Assembly (NCBI GenBank): GCA_034190875.2
Contig: CM067356.1
Location: 59,865,708 to 59,929,707 of the forward strand
Length of the DNA stretch: 64,000 bases
From: Urechis unicinctus
Lineage: Eukaryota; Annelida; Polychaeta; Xenopneusta; Urechidae
Direction: 5' to 3'
The number at the start of each line of letters is the position of its first letter. The first letter of the stretch is position 1. A model generated the notes under the pieces. That model searched no databases and was not told the origin of the DNA. It was given only the letters and a program-made list of their open reading frames with translations. This document shows, in pieces, positions 1-9,545 of the stretch. The position numbers and the translations under genes are program-made.

Positions 1-1274
1 TTACAGGAGTTAACTGAATCATTTTCATCCAATGTTCCTTATTTCATATCAACCATTGATCAGTCTAGTGGTTTCTTTCAGATGCCCATTTCCGAAGATT
101 CCAGCCGTTACACAGCTTTCAACACATGTTTCGGCACGTTCAAATTTCAGCGTCTGCCTCAGGGACTTAAAACCGCCCCCCCAACACATTTCAACTTTTG
201 ATGGACAAAGTACTCCGGGGTTTGACATTTAGATCAGTCCTTTGTTACCTTGATGATGTTATTGTATTTTCAGCAACATTTGACCAACATATGAAAGATC
301 TACAGGATGTATTTGATCGAATGCGCCAAGCTGGTCTGAAACTAGGCCCCAAGAAATGTTCCTTTGCTCAAGATAAGTGCATCTATCTTGGTCATGAGGT
401 TTCCAGGGATGGTATTAGGCCGTCCTCTGATCGAGTTCAAGCGATCAGTGAGCTACCTGCCCCTAAAAACGTACGAGAAGTACGCAGAGTAATGGGCCTT
501 CTCAATTGGTTTAGGAAGTTTATCCCCAGCTTCTCTGCTAAGGCTAGACCGTTAAACAAACTGCTTGGTAGAGGCAATTCATTTTGCTGGGGCAACGAAC
601 AACAAAATGCCTTTGACAATCTCAAACGCGGTCTTCTTGAGTCTCCAATACTAGCCTTTCCTCGTTTTGACCTCCCCTTCAGACTAAGTGTAGACACGTC
701 TAGTCATGGCATTGGTTATATGCTGTACCAAATTCTCCCCCCAACGGAGTGCAGGAAAGATGCAACAGACAAAGAGAGAGTTCGTGTAGTCAGATTTGGT
801 TCCAAAGGCTTGTCCAAATGGCAGAGGTCATATGGCCCGACTAAGCTCGAACTTTTAGGCATGGTTAGCAGCGTGATTGAATGCGCAACCTACCTTAGGG
901 GGCGCAAATTTGTTGTAGAATGTGACCATCAAGCCCTAAAACCACTTTTTCAAAAGAAATTGAGTGGGGTAATCTACGAAAGATGGCTGGCCATTCTTCA
1001 GCAGTTTGACGTCGATCTGGAGAATAAACCAGCAGCACAAATGGTTGTGCCAGATGCACTAAGTCGTTGTCACCCTAACCCTGACCTTGGTGAACTAACT
1101 CACAGTCCGGACGAGGACGATAATTACTTTCCATACACAGAGGAACCGGCTGGAGACGTCCGCTTGCCGGGCGGGCAGCAGCTAAGAGATTTCATTCATC
1201 ATGGTTGTGAACAGGTCGCCGGCTCTAACAATGTGCATTTCAGCGTCACAGTCCAAGTCTTTGTCAGACACTGA
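1..1274 (+). pseudogene. Ty3/gypsy pol: reverse transcriptase and RNase H (5' truncated by window)
   Basis: This is the reverse transcriptase and RNase H part of a Ty3/gypsy polyprotein, which copies element RNA into DNA in the cytoplasmic particle. The window opens inside the RT fingers/palm. Bases 1-198 read in frame 1 and show the palm motif LPQGL; the frame then shifts near a run of C at about 178-185, and the rest reads from 198 with the catalytic YLDD at about 249-260. RNase H follows, with candidate acidic residues in SVDTS, KLELL and VECDHQ and the typical end VPDALSR. The reading frame closes at 1274 after another shift near 1200-1270, so this copy is dead. Integrase follows directly. 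The family call is firm; the clade is not settled. Confidence 0.9.
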
Positions 1275-2295
1275 AGGTCTGACTAATGATGCTAATAGCA
1301 AATCTAATCATCTTCCCAGCAGTTGTACAAATCAAGGTAGTTCAGGTGGTGACCTTCATACGACCTCTGATCCTGACACGGCTACTGACAGCCCCGTTTA
1401 TGACCAGATAAACAAAATCGCTCTATTCAGTGAGTGTGATTTCACTCCGGAGAGTATTGCCGAGATGCAGTCGGCTGATCCTGCGCTAAAGCCGATCATC
1501 CAATACTTAAAACATGACAAGTTGCCTAGATCTCAGCGGGCAGTGCGGCGACTAATCCTACTTTCGGCCGACCATGTGATAATGGGGGGTTTGCTTTTCC
1601 ATTCCAGGTTAGCTCGCAGTAAGAGGACGCTAAATTTGCAACAGTATCAACTGGTTGTTCCTGATGTAATGATTCAGACTGTTGTTAAAATGTACCATGA
1701 CTCACCACTAGCTGGACACAGAGGTATCCAGGATACGATTGATCGAGTACGGGAGTGTTACCACTTCCCGAGGCTGGACCAAGTTATAACTGAATATGTC
1801 CAATCCTGTCATGAATGTCAGCGACGGAAAACAACTAAAGCTCACACCAAGAATGGTATTGTTTCTTTCCCGACACCATCTGGACCTTTCCAGATTTGGG
1901 AGATTGACCTATACGGCCCATTACCGCACTCGCAAGAGGGAAAAAGTTACATCTTGACCGCTGTTGACATGTTTAGTAAATTCCTCGTCACCATTCCCCT
2001 GGCAAACAAAGATGCGTTATCTGTCTCTAGCGGACTGTTCACACTTTTCTGTTCTTATGGCGTATGTGACACACTGATAAGCGACAAAGGGTCTGAGTTC
2101 GTCTCCATAGTTACCAAGGAGTTGTGTGAAAAAATGCATGTCCTTCAACAATTTACCCCTAGCTTCACACATCATTGCTTAGGTGCTTGCGAACGGACTC
2201 ATGCTACGTTAGCTGAGAGACTTACTCCCTTCATGGATGCTAAAATGAAGAACTGGGAGGAGGTACTTCCAGCTATTGTGTTTTTCCATGAATAA
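1201..2295 (+). pseudogene. Ty3/gypsy integrase, zinc-binding and catalytic core
   Basis: Integrase inserts the cDNA into host chromosomes. The HHCC zinc-binding module is visible at about 1690-1830 (YHD, AGH, SCHEC). The catalytic core follows with the DDE triad in WEIDLYG, ISDKGSEF and GACERTH. The first ~80 codons are low-complexity linker between RNase H and integrase. The frame ends at 2295, but the protein continues one frame over from about 2282: a single extra T in a T run (gtgttttt) explains the break. In an intact copy this would be one polyprotein with the RT upstream. Confidence 0.9.
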
Positions 2296-3172
2296 TTCAG
2301 TGAATTTCTCTACAGGGTTTTCCCCATATGAAGTCATCTTTGGCCAGCGTCCCCGTTTCCCCCTATACCCTCCTACCTGTGACACCCGAACCATCCCCAA
2401 AGATATGTACGGGTTTATCAAATCACATGAGAATAAACTCGAGTTAATACGTCAACAGGTCCTGGAGAATGCCACCAAAGCCAGCACCAAAATGCTCGAA
2501 CGAGCGAATCTCAAATTACATTCTTTGAGTTTGCAGGCAGGTGATTATGTGTACATGTTGGACGAGCAGGGAGGCAAGGGTAAAAAGTTGAAGCCCAAGT
2601 ATTCTGGTCCATATGTTGTAAAGGAAATACCGAGTCCTCATATGGTTCAACTGGAAAATTTGGAAAGTAGAAGGAAGCTGAGAGATCCTGTCCATATAAA
2701 TCGTCTCAAAATGGCCTACGTTCGTGTCCCAAACCCCTCTCGGTATTTTGCAGATCGCATTATCACTAATGTCACCCCTGAGCCATTAGATGGCGCTGAC
2801 ACGGAGTATGATACTGCCCTAGAAGACCACCCGCCCTCAGTTGATGACCGTCTGTGTTCTAACGTTTCCCCCACACCTCCACCAACAACTACAGTTCGAC
2901 GTTCTAACCGTCTAAAGCAGAGTCCTTCTAGGTACGGGATACCTATTGGTCTAGATACTGTGTTGTTGAGTTCTCCCTCCAGTGACTCGCGAGGCTACTA
3001 CAAAATTAAGCGTATTTTGGGCCAAAAGGGGAAAGGGCGAGACATACAATATCTCGTACAGTTAGTTGGAGAACCGTCCCAAAAATCATTTTGGATACGC
3101 CCGTCACAGCTTGATGCTAAAGCCAGGAAAGGCATAGTTGAGAAACCTCCCCCTGTCATCAATACTTCGTGA
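2276..3172 (+). pseudogene. Ty3/gypsy integrase C-terminus with GPY/F module and chromodomain-like tail
   Basis: This frame carries on the integrase. It shows the end of the catalytic region (FSPYEVIFGQRP), a helical stretch, then the GPY/F-type module (KYSGPYVVKE, then DPVHINRLK). A variable linker with acidic and Pro/Thr-rich runs leads to a last block of about 50 residues, beginning YYKIKRILGQKG and ending with WIRPSQL, that looks like a chromodomain. Chromodomains in this position steer integration to marked chromatin in chromovirus elements; that role is inferred here. The stop at 3170-3172 is taken as the true end of pol. Confidence 0.85.
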
Positions 3173-3709
3173 GCTATTATATTTGATTTTAAGGGTATTG
3201 GGATGCGTAGTACCCGATGAAGCGGGATAGTAGACCGCGAAAAGCGACTCGTTTCACACTCCAGTCCCCACTAGTATCAGCCGCTCTGTTTGCGCGTTCG
3301 GGAAAGACCACCAAGATTACCAATTGTACGAATCATATCGTTATTATGGCAATGGTAACTCAATTTGATAACTTGTTTGTTGTGTAATCTTTTCGGTTCT
3401 CTGTCAAGATTAATTATGTATCACATTATCATTTACAATTGTACAATTACTCGAAATGACACTATGCTTGTATGTGATGTTTACACGGTGTTTTGCTGTA
3501 TGGCTAACTGTTAAGGGCATGTAAGTGTAAGGCAGATATTTTATGGAATGAGAATTTTGTTTGTTTGTTTGTTGATTAACGTGATTTGTTACGGTACACG
3601 TTTTTCTTTTATATGTATGTCATAACTACATTGGAACATCAACTCTTGTATCACTATCATTGTTTTACGATTGAGAGAAAAAAAAAAGGTAACTTTTTTT
3701 TTTTTTTTT
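3173..3709 (+). other. Noncoding 3' region of the Ty3/gypsy element
   Basis: No gene is seen between the pol stop and the presumed 3' LTR. The stretch is AT-rich, has TTTG repeats near 3560, and ends with an A-rich then T-rich run (about 3675-3708). Confidence 0.5.
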
Positions 3710-4103
3710 TGTGGCGGGATGTCATATTCCTGGGTTGAATATGTAGTGTTTCATCTTGGCTGGGCGTCTTTATTGTTATCTGTTTTATTGCCATCGTTGT
3801 ATGTGTTCTATGTCACATCCCGTCTTTCTGACCATCGTTGTACCTTTGATGTTTCCTTAATTGTAATTGACCCATCTGGACATGCCTAGTCGCCTGTGTG
3901 CATTTGACGTTTATAACATCCGGTCAGTTGGGATTGCCCATCGTGAAAATGCTGAGGCGGGTGTGCCACAATCAGCCGAGATGGACCCTACTCCTCGCAT
4001 CCTCTGATTGGATGTATGTTATTTAATATATATGTATCGATATGTGATTGGCTGGAGGACCAGCAAAGATTGTGGTACGGTTGAGGTGCGAGGCAGTCGA
4101 GGC

Positions 4104-4158
<55 letters not shown>

Positions 4159-4230
4159 TTGGAAATAAAGAGACTTGTTACTCAAAAACGGACTTGTACT
4201 ATTTACCCCCAATCGTAGTACATAACAATA
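3710..4230 (+). repeat. Candidate 3' LTR of the Ty3/gypsy element
   Basis: The segment starts TGTGGCGGGATG and has a TATA-like run near 4020-4035, a GA microsatellite and an AATAAAGAG signal near 4164, and it ends near ACATAACA. These are features of an LTR in the right place after pol. The 5' LTR lies outside the window, so both borders are estimates. Confidence 0.45.
4109..4156 (+). repeat. (GA)n microsatellite
   Basis: About 24 uninterrupted GA units lie inside the presumed LTR, upstream of its polyadenylation-like signal. Confidence 0.97.
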
Positions 4231-4241
4231 ATCATTGTTTG

Positions 4242-4469
4242 ATGGCCGAACCTGAAGAACAAGTTCGGATGTGTATGGCGGACGCCCTCGAACGTGTTGA
4301 TGAACTGTATGTATCAAGATTATGGGAATTGAGTATAGCTTTAATTGACCCTTGCCCCTCGTGGTTGGAACGTAGCAAATGGTTGTGTGTGGACTATAGG
4401 AAATATTGGTTAGAGTTGGTGAAATCAGATATTGAAATACGTGTAATTAACAGATTGTGTAATAAATGA
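4242..4469 (+). CDS. Small hypothetical protein, possible Polinton gene (75 aa)
   Basis: An open frame of 75 codons starts at the ATG at 4242 (MAEPEEQVRM) and ends at 4469. The longer frame from 4008 is not used because it runs through the GA microsatellite. The protein is Trp-, Leu- and Arg-rich with no signal peptide or membrane segment, and the family is not recognised. It is the first of several short plus-strand frames leading to a Polinton packaging ATPase, which makes a viral accessory gene possible; chance is not excluded. Confidence 0.4.
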   Translation: MAEPEEQVRMCMADALERVDELYVSRLWELSIALIDPCPSWLERSKWLCVDYRKYWLELVKSDIEIRVINRLCNK

Positions 4470-4593
4470 GTGAAAATACAGGACGGTGTTTTTTATTTGG
4501 AATGTATGTTATAAAGAGTTAAAATTTGCTGGGTGGTCATTTATGACTAAGATAGTCTGAGAGTGACATCAACATGACGGATGCGTATAGCAG

Positions 4594-4791
4594 GTGGTCT
4601 GTTTTAAAAGACAAGTACTCACAACTTACTCGAGAGACAATAAGATCTATAGACAAATTAGTATAAATCAACAGCGCTTGATGGTCCATGGTTACGATTT
4701 TGATACGGCTCTTAGTAAAGGGATCGAATCTAGAGAGTGTTTAATGGATCGTCAGTTAACTGCGTTCGTGTCTGAAGATGAGGTGGATTAA
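4594..4791 (+). CDS. Small hypothetical protein with RLM-GYDFDT motif
   Basis: The frame has 65 codons. Its middle part, RLMVHGYDFDTAL, is echoed at 22998-23040 by RLMAQGYDFDTSF, which there lies just beyond the 5' end of a Polinton polymerase B gene. Two related copies, each near Polinton genes, suggest a real element-encoded peptide rather than noise. The function is unknown. The tail is acidic (SEDEVD). The start could also be the in-frame ATG at 4681, but the shared region begins before it. Confidence 0.5.
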   Translation: MVCFKRQVLTTYSRDNKIYRQISINQQRLMVHGYDFDTALSKGIESRECLMDRQLTAFVSEDEVD

Positions 4792-4858
4792 AGTAATTAT
4801 AAATATCTGTTAACAACAAGTGTACTGTCAGTAAAGGTTGAATCTTTAAAATGACGAG

Positions 4859-5113
4859 ATGGAAACTTGTGTAGAATGCGACGAATGTCAGAGAGTCGCT
4901 AAGACCCAACAACCATATAGACCCAAGTCACCTGCTCAAGGTAAACACAGAACCCTGAGGCTAAGGCAATGTCCTCTGTGTCAATGTGGGTATGTTACGA
5001 AGGCTCTTTTGACCCAACAATTGAAATATCACTGTAATTATAAGCTCTACATTCACAATCGAAAATTAAGAAAAACAACAGGCACAACAAAGCAGAGGAA
5101 GGTTGTGACGTAA
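4859..5113 (+). CDS. Small Cys-rich basic protein, possible zinc binder
   Basis: The frame has 84 codons. It begins METCVECDECQ and later has CPLCQCGYVTK followed by histidine and cysteine (YHC), which could bind zinc; the C-terminal third is very basic (Lys/Arg-rich). This is compatible with a small nucleic-acid-binding viral protein, but no family is recognised. It lies in the plus-strand series between the Ty3/gypsy LTR and the Polinton ATPase. Confidence 0.45.
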   Translation: METCVECDECQRVAKTQQPYRPKSPAQGKHRTLRLRQCPLCQCGYVTKALLTQQLKYHCNYKLYIHNRKLRKTTGTTKQRKVVT

Positions 5114-5192
5114 TCGGAAAAGCTTAACTTCCACGTTCGAAGAACCCCACAACCCCGGTGTGAGTGCGATACCAAGTGATTTGCCGGATCTG

Positions 5193-5325
5193 AAATTAAT
5201 TTGTCACGTGATCACGAAAAACCGCTGACATCAGCTAAATTAATTCGTCACGTGATCACGAAAAACCGCCTACATCCGCTAAATTAATTCGTCACGTGAT
5301 CATGAAAAACCGCCTACATCAGCTC
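5193..5325 (+). repeat. Three tandem 44 bp repeats with palindromic CACGTGATCA core
   Basis: The core recurs at 5205, 5249 and 5293, an exact period of 44 bp, each copy followed by GAAAAACCGC. The CACGTG half is an E-box-like palindrome and TGATCA is a second palindrome. The array ends about 50 bp before the start codon at 5376, so a promoter or enhancer role is possible. Confidence 0.9.
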
Positions 5326-5333
5326 GATCAGGG

Positions 5334-5345
5334 GGATAAATAAGC
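5334..5345 (+). promoter_or_regulatory. TATA-like box before the 5376 ORF
   Basis: GGATAAATAAGC lies about 30 bp upstream of TTCAGG, which could be an initiator, and 31-42 bp upstream of the ATG at 5376. The spacing fits a compact TATA promoter as seen in Polinton genes. Confidence 0.45.
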
Positions 5346-5375
5346 GAACACGGACAGATTTTTGTTTCATTCAGG

Positions 5376-5663
5376 ATGGCGGAGGAGAACTGCAAGGAGT
5401 ATGATTACATTGATGGACCTTTGTATACCAGTCGACGTCGGGGTCGCTTTCAAATCACCCAGTGGTTTAGTAACCCAGTACATTTGATCAATGATTTACA
5501 AATTCGCGATCGATGGAGCGGACATCAAATAAACTTACCTGCAGACGGCTGTCTCAGAAGTGCGACAGCTCTTACATCACTCACCGTATCGTTGATTGAC
5601 GTGGAAGCTGGCCAATCAGACGTTGATAAAGAAGAAACTGTTTGTGACGATGTGATTGGCTGA
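5376..5663 (+). CDS. Hypothetical Polinton-linked protein (95 aa)
   Basis: An intact 95-codon frame starts at the first ATG after a TATA-like box and three 44 bp repeats. The N-terminus MAEENCKEYDYIDGP is acidic, followed by a basic patch (SRRRGR) and a mixed middle; the C-terminus is acidic again. No membrane segment or known domain is seen. The ordered promoter architecture and intact frame argue for a real gene of the virus-like element. The function is unknown. Confidence 0.5.
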   Translation: MAEENCKEYDYIDGPLYTSRRRGRFQITQWFSNPVHLINDLQIRDRWSGHQINLPADGCLRSATALTSLTVSLIDVEAGQSDVDKEETVCDDVIG

Positions 5664-5711
5664 GTGAAAGCCCCATTCCCCTATATTGAAATTACCCGTG
5701 GAAGTGTGACC

Positions 5712-5953
5712 ATGCGCTTTGATAGTTTCAATTGGTGGCAGCTAATAAAAGCTTACGAATAACTTTATTATGGCGCGTATTGTGTGAACAACACAATTTG
5801 ACTGAACTATGCCTTTGGCTCTCTAGAGAGTATCGGCGTAACATGTTAGGTTTTTGTGTGACCGCCGAACACTGGTCTAAAGTCTTAATTGGGGAGCCGT
5901 ATAACTGTGAATATAACCGAATTATTAGGCGCATGAATTTACATGATTGGTGA
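5712..5953 (+). pseudogene. Hypothetical Polinton-linked protein, frameshifted
   Basis: A frame opening at ATG 5712 (MRFDSFNWWQ) breaks within 20 codons. The neighbouring frame from 5732 runs to 5953 and is rich in Trp, Leu and Arg, with EYRRNMLGF and HDW at the end. The two may be one gene with a frameshift. Its composition resembles the ORF at 4242, but this was not aligned. The function is unknown. Confidence 0.35.
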
Positions 5954-6042
5954 TTGAATAAAAAGTGATTATGTACTTAAGTTGAATTTCTTTTTGAGTT
6001 TTACTTATCATGACACCCAACGCATCACACACAGCACCTATC

Positions 6043-6050
6043 TATAAAAA
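6043..6050 (+). promoter_or_regulatory. TATA box before the packaging ATPase
   Basis: TATAAAAA lies 36 bp upstream of the ATG at 6086, the likely start of the ATPase gene. Confidence 0.55.
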
Positions 6051-6085
6051 GAGCAGGGAACTGTGAATGATAACTTAGTATAAGA

Positions 6086-7254
6086 ATGGATCGAACCTTA
6101 AAACACCCCTTTAGTTGTGTGATGGCTGGTATCATAGCCCTCAATCACTGCCAGACCCTCATACATTCACAAGACTCTCCGGACCTCTAAATGCACGTCA
6201 TATACACTAATCCCTTTGAAACAAACAGAACTTATTTCGATCTAGCCATAGCCCTCACACAATTAACATTCCAAGCTATCAACTTCAAACCCCTTTAACT
6301 CCCGAAACATCAGAATTACAGGTAATTTACACCAGGACCTTTGATCTCAACTTTAAACCTTTCCATCCCTTTCATGTTTAGTTAGTAATTGTGGCAATGT
6401 CCAGTGCGGGCAGATGCCAGTGGACATCCAATCAGAAAGCGCCACCTATGTCCAGCCCACATTTTGCCCTATAAATACAACGACAAACCTCATATATCTG
6501 ACTTGAAAATATATATCGTACGCATCTACAACTTCAAACATCTCAACATCACAGTTGTAGTAAAGACCATCCAAACATTCTCAGAGCGTGCCGATCTACA
6601 AATTCGTAAATAAAGGATTATATATACAGTTCGCCGGATCAATTACTCGCTACACCTCTAGCAAGTCATCGTCGAATCCCCGACGGTCACACTGGTCCGA
6701 GCGGATGTGGAAAAACTTACTTTGTGAGTGAGTTAACTAAAAGTAGTCACATTGAGCCACCACCTGACCAAATCGTGTGTGTTGTTTCGGAGAGTGGCAA
6801 ACAATGTACACTTAACTACCCCACGTGGAATTTGTAGAGGGGTTGAATTTTGAGACAGACCCCCAACAAAGAACCTTGTTGATCATCGATGATTTAATGC
6901 TAGAAACTGACGAACGCGTTACTCGCCTATTCACCAAAGGGAGTCACCATGGCAATCTTAGCGTGTTGTATTTAGTACAAAATTTATTCGGAAAGAATAA
7001 AGAATATCGAACAATCAGTTTGAACGCTCATTATTTAGTTGTATTTAAGAACCCTCGGAACGCTTCATAAATCATGCATTTAGCCAAACAAATGTACCGG
7101 CGAAGCATCAAGTATGTACAAGAAGCCTTTTCGGATGCTACTTCACAACCTCACGGTTATTTGTTTATCGATTTGAAGCAACAAAAGCCAGATCACTTAC
7201 GGTTACGAACTGACATACTACGACCCAATCAAGTTGTATACCTACAGAAATAAA
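6086..7254 (+). pseudogene. Polinton FtsK/HerA-type DNA packaging ATPase (interrupted)
   Basis: In Polintons this ATPase is thought to pump the genome into the capsid. The N-terminus (6086-6130, with LKHPFSCVMAG) is cut from the rest by a 561 bp insertion. The P-loop GPSGCGKT starts at about 6693. Walker B (LLIIDDLM) is at about 6879, then the characteristic LFTKGSHH and LVQNLF. The tail at 7072-7253 carries HLAKQMYR and HGYLFIDL. There are stops or frameshifts near 6830 and 7068. The family match is strong because P-loop, Walker B and the C-terminal signature all come in the expected order. The gene lies upstream of the small-protein gene at 7303 on the same strand. The copy is inactive. Confidence 0.88.
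6131..6691 (+). mobile_element. 561 bp solo-LTR-like insertion in the ATPase gene
   Basis: The block is flanked by CTGGT at 6126-6130 and 6692-6696, a 5 bp target duplication. Taking one copy with the block away puts the codons on either side back in the ATPase frame. Inside are CCTATAAATAC at about 6470 and AATAAAGG near 6610, a promoter and polyadenylation arrangement typical of an LTR. The right end is GGTCACA. The left end is not a clean TG, so the class is uncertain. Confidence 0.65.
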
Positions 7255-7302
7255 TACCGGCGATCATCGGGCGAACGCCATTCTTATCGTTAGACATACA
7301 CC

Positions 7303-9543
7303 ATGGCAGAGCGTCTCAGAAAACACGCTGATACATTACGAGTGATGGCTAAAGCCAAACCCTCTGTCAAACCCTCTGCTTTGGTTCACACGGCTGTCAA
7401 AGAATTGATGAATTGTCTATCTGAATGTGCCCTCAATGTTTTAAAAGGAAACGTATCCTTGACTTCAGTTCAGAAGCGTAAATTAACCCGACACAAACAA
7501 GGTCTGCTCGCTTTGATTTCACCTTAAACAAGGAGTTATAACCAATAGCAGGAGTAGACACGACGCCGAGATCAAAGAGATCTCGCGCGCAGTGCCTGCC
7601 TCGGCGAGATCGCCACGAGATCTGTGCCTCGCTCACATTTCAGTTCGGCAAGTTGAGGCGTTAGCTGCTGTGCGAAAACTTTCACCAGTATCACCAAACC
7701 TGATGCATTTGCCCGATGAGGTAATTAATTATATATCAATAAACACGCTGATTATCATAGTTTCCTTTTTGGGGTAATCAATATATTTTATTCGATTAAA
7801 GTTGCAAGTATTTATTCCGCATCGAGACGCCATATTTTCGGCTTGGAACTTCGACATATATTTTTGTATCTCTTGAAATTTGTGAAATATTCCCGTAAAA
7901 ATATTCTGTGTATTCGCTGAGTGAACAAAGACAAATCGAATGGTCACGTTTATTAAGCTGTTAAATGCGTACTTTTTATTGTATTGAGCTAAATACGTGA
8001 GCGATAATACCTTGAATTCGAACAATTCGTCGAATCCCCAGCTTCCAGAATTTTTCAAATTTATCAAAAACTATGATGTATGCACAAATGCCTTAACCAA
8101 TAACCAAACAGAATCCATAATCAATAATTGTAAATTCCCTTATAGTTTACCTCCAAATCGCATCCAAATACGACTTACATTTGTCAGTCCAATATGGCTG
8201 ACAGTGGGCGATAATTTGTTGTTATTACTTACCGGTGGCATACTTATGCAATGTCAGAATACTTATATGTAACTAACTATAACCTAGAATATGTGAATAT
8301 AATTTCGTTGAATGATTAATGGATAAATATTAGTTGGTGTTGGCAACTGTGTATTGGAACATATTTTTAATCTTTACAGATCCATTTCAATTACGTTTTG
8401 CAAGCAAAACCCTTTCCAGTTGGCAGGAAAAGGAAAAGATCCAGGCGTAGCCACCTCTTCTTTAGTTATGTAACTTCTTGGTGTAGGCTTGTTCTGTATT
8501 TTATTAATGGTATTCTGTTTATATGTTTGTCATATTGAAGTGCAAATAAATAGTTCTCACTTTATCTCATTGTTTACATAAACCTACAGCTACTTCTGTT
8601 TTAGCATGAAGAAACATGACATCAGCATTTGGTTGTGACATAAATATGTAATTTATTATACAACGTTAATATGAATTTATGATATGCAGGCAATCAGAAA
8701 ATAACCCAGTTTATAGATATATATTTGATAACAAAATATGACTGACTATCTAACAATGTGTATGAAAAATAAAAAAATAAAATATAAAAAAAAACCTTGG
8801 CCAACATTACATTACATCTCAATCACTCAACGCAGTACTAAGAGTAGTACATTCATTTGAACACCGCACACAAGTCACAGTTAACATGGTTCGAGATCTT
8901 TAAGTGTTTTTCTTAAACCCTTTGAACATTTCATGGACACTATCTCCAGCCTTTATGGCGTCTTTTTAACAGTTAAATCCACTGCCAAGCGGACCAGATG
9001 TGCTCCGAGTAAATCAAAATGAACAGAAGTCGCGCGTCAGATTTGCGTTGCGTGTCATCGAAACTCCTGGCATGCCAACGCGTTTCAATTCTCGCGCGAG
9101 TACTGATATTTTACTTCCGACTCGTACAACGTGATAACAAGGCACGTACAGGACATAGTTAATGACATTGAGCAATGGAGTACACCGCCTGCTGTTGTTA
9201 ACTCGTCTATTGACACTTGCAAATATATCCATGCCATTTCGTCTATGTTCCCCGTGAAGTTCACCTCCGGTTTCCTCGCTGGCTCGCTTGATCTCGCTAC
9301 ATGAAGTACACTTAGCGCCGCCAAGCGCGAGCTTATGAAAACACTCGCTGCCGAGGCACACACGCGAGCGCCTCGGCGGCGACTTCAAAGGGCGTTGCGA
9401 CTCCTTCTTAAGTTATGTAACTCCTTGCCTTAAACTAACGTCAAGAAAAAAAAAGAGTATTACAAACCGGCTGTTTTCTCCCGGCGTTATTAGGACCTAT
9501 TTTAGGTATTGCTGGTCCGTTGTTAGGCAAACTGTTCGGCTAA
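7303..9543 (+). pseudogene. Polinton small condensation/pX-like protein, split by a transposon
   Basis: This is a small basic, Cys-containing protein found beside capsid genes in Polintons and adintoviruses and compared with adenovirus core peptides that condense DNA or act on membranes. The N-terminal part (7303-7527) has KELMNCLSECALNVL and a basic KRKLTRHK stretch. The C-terminal part (about 9446-9543) reads KKRVLQTGCFLPALLGP and ends in a Gly/Leu-rich hydrophobic tail (PLLGKLFG). A 1.9 kb TIR element lies between them. The two halves are in the expected order and on the same strand. The frame at the junction also carries a stop, so further decay has occurred. The exact role of the family is inferred from the literature on relatives. 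Confidence 0.75.
7529..9427 (+). mobile_element. 1.9 kb nonautonomous DNA transposon with TIRs, hAT/P-like
   Basis: The left end CAAGGAGTTATAAC and right end GTTATGTAACTCCTTG are inverted repeats. The flanks carry CCTTAAA at 7522-7528 and 9428-9434, a 7 bp duplication. CAAGG fits the hAT terminal pattern, but hAT and P elements usually make 8 bp duplications. No transposase is recognised inside; the only frames are short (for example 7997-8272 on plus and 9014-9388 on minus). A sequence close to the right terminus recurs internally at about 8450-8486, hinting at a composite. Confidence 0.75.
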
Positions 9544-9545
9544 TT

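Noticed and set aside
4008..4241. N-terminal extension of the 4242 ORF
   Set aside because: Passes through the GA microsatellite and the presumed LTR; the ATG at 4242 is the first credible start.
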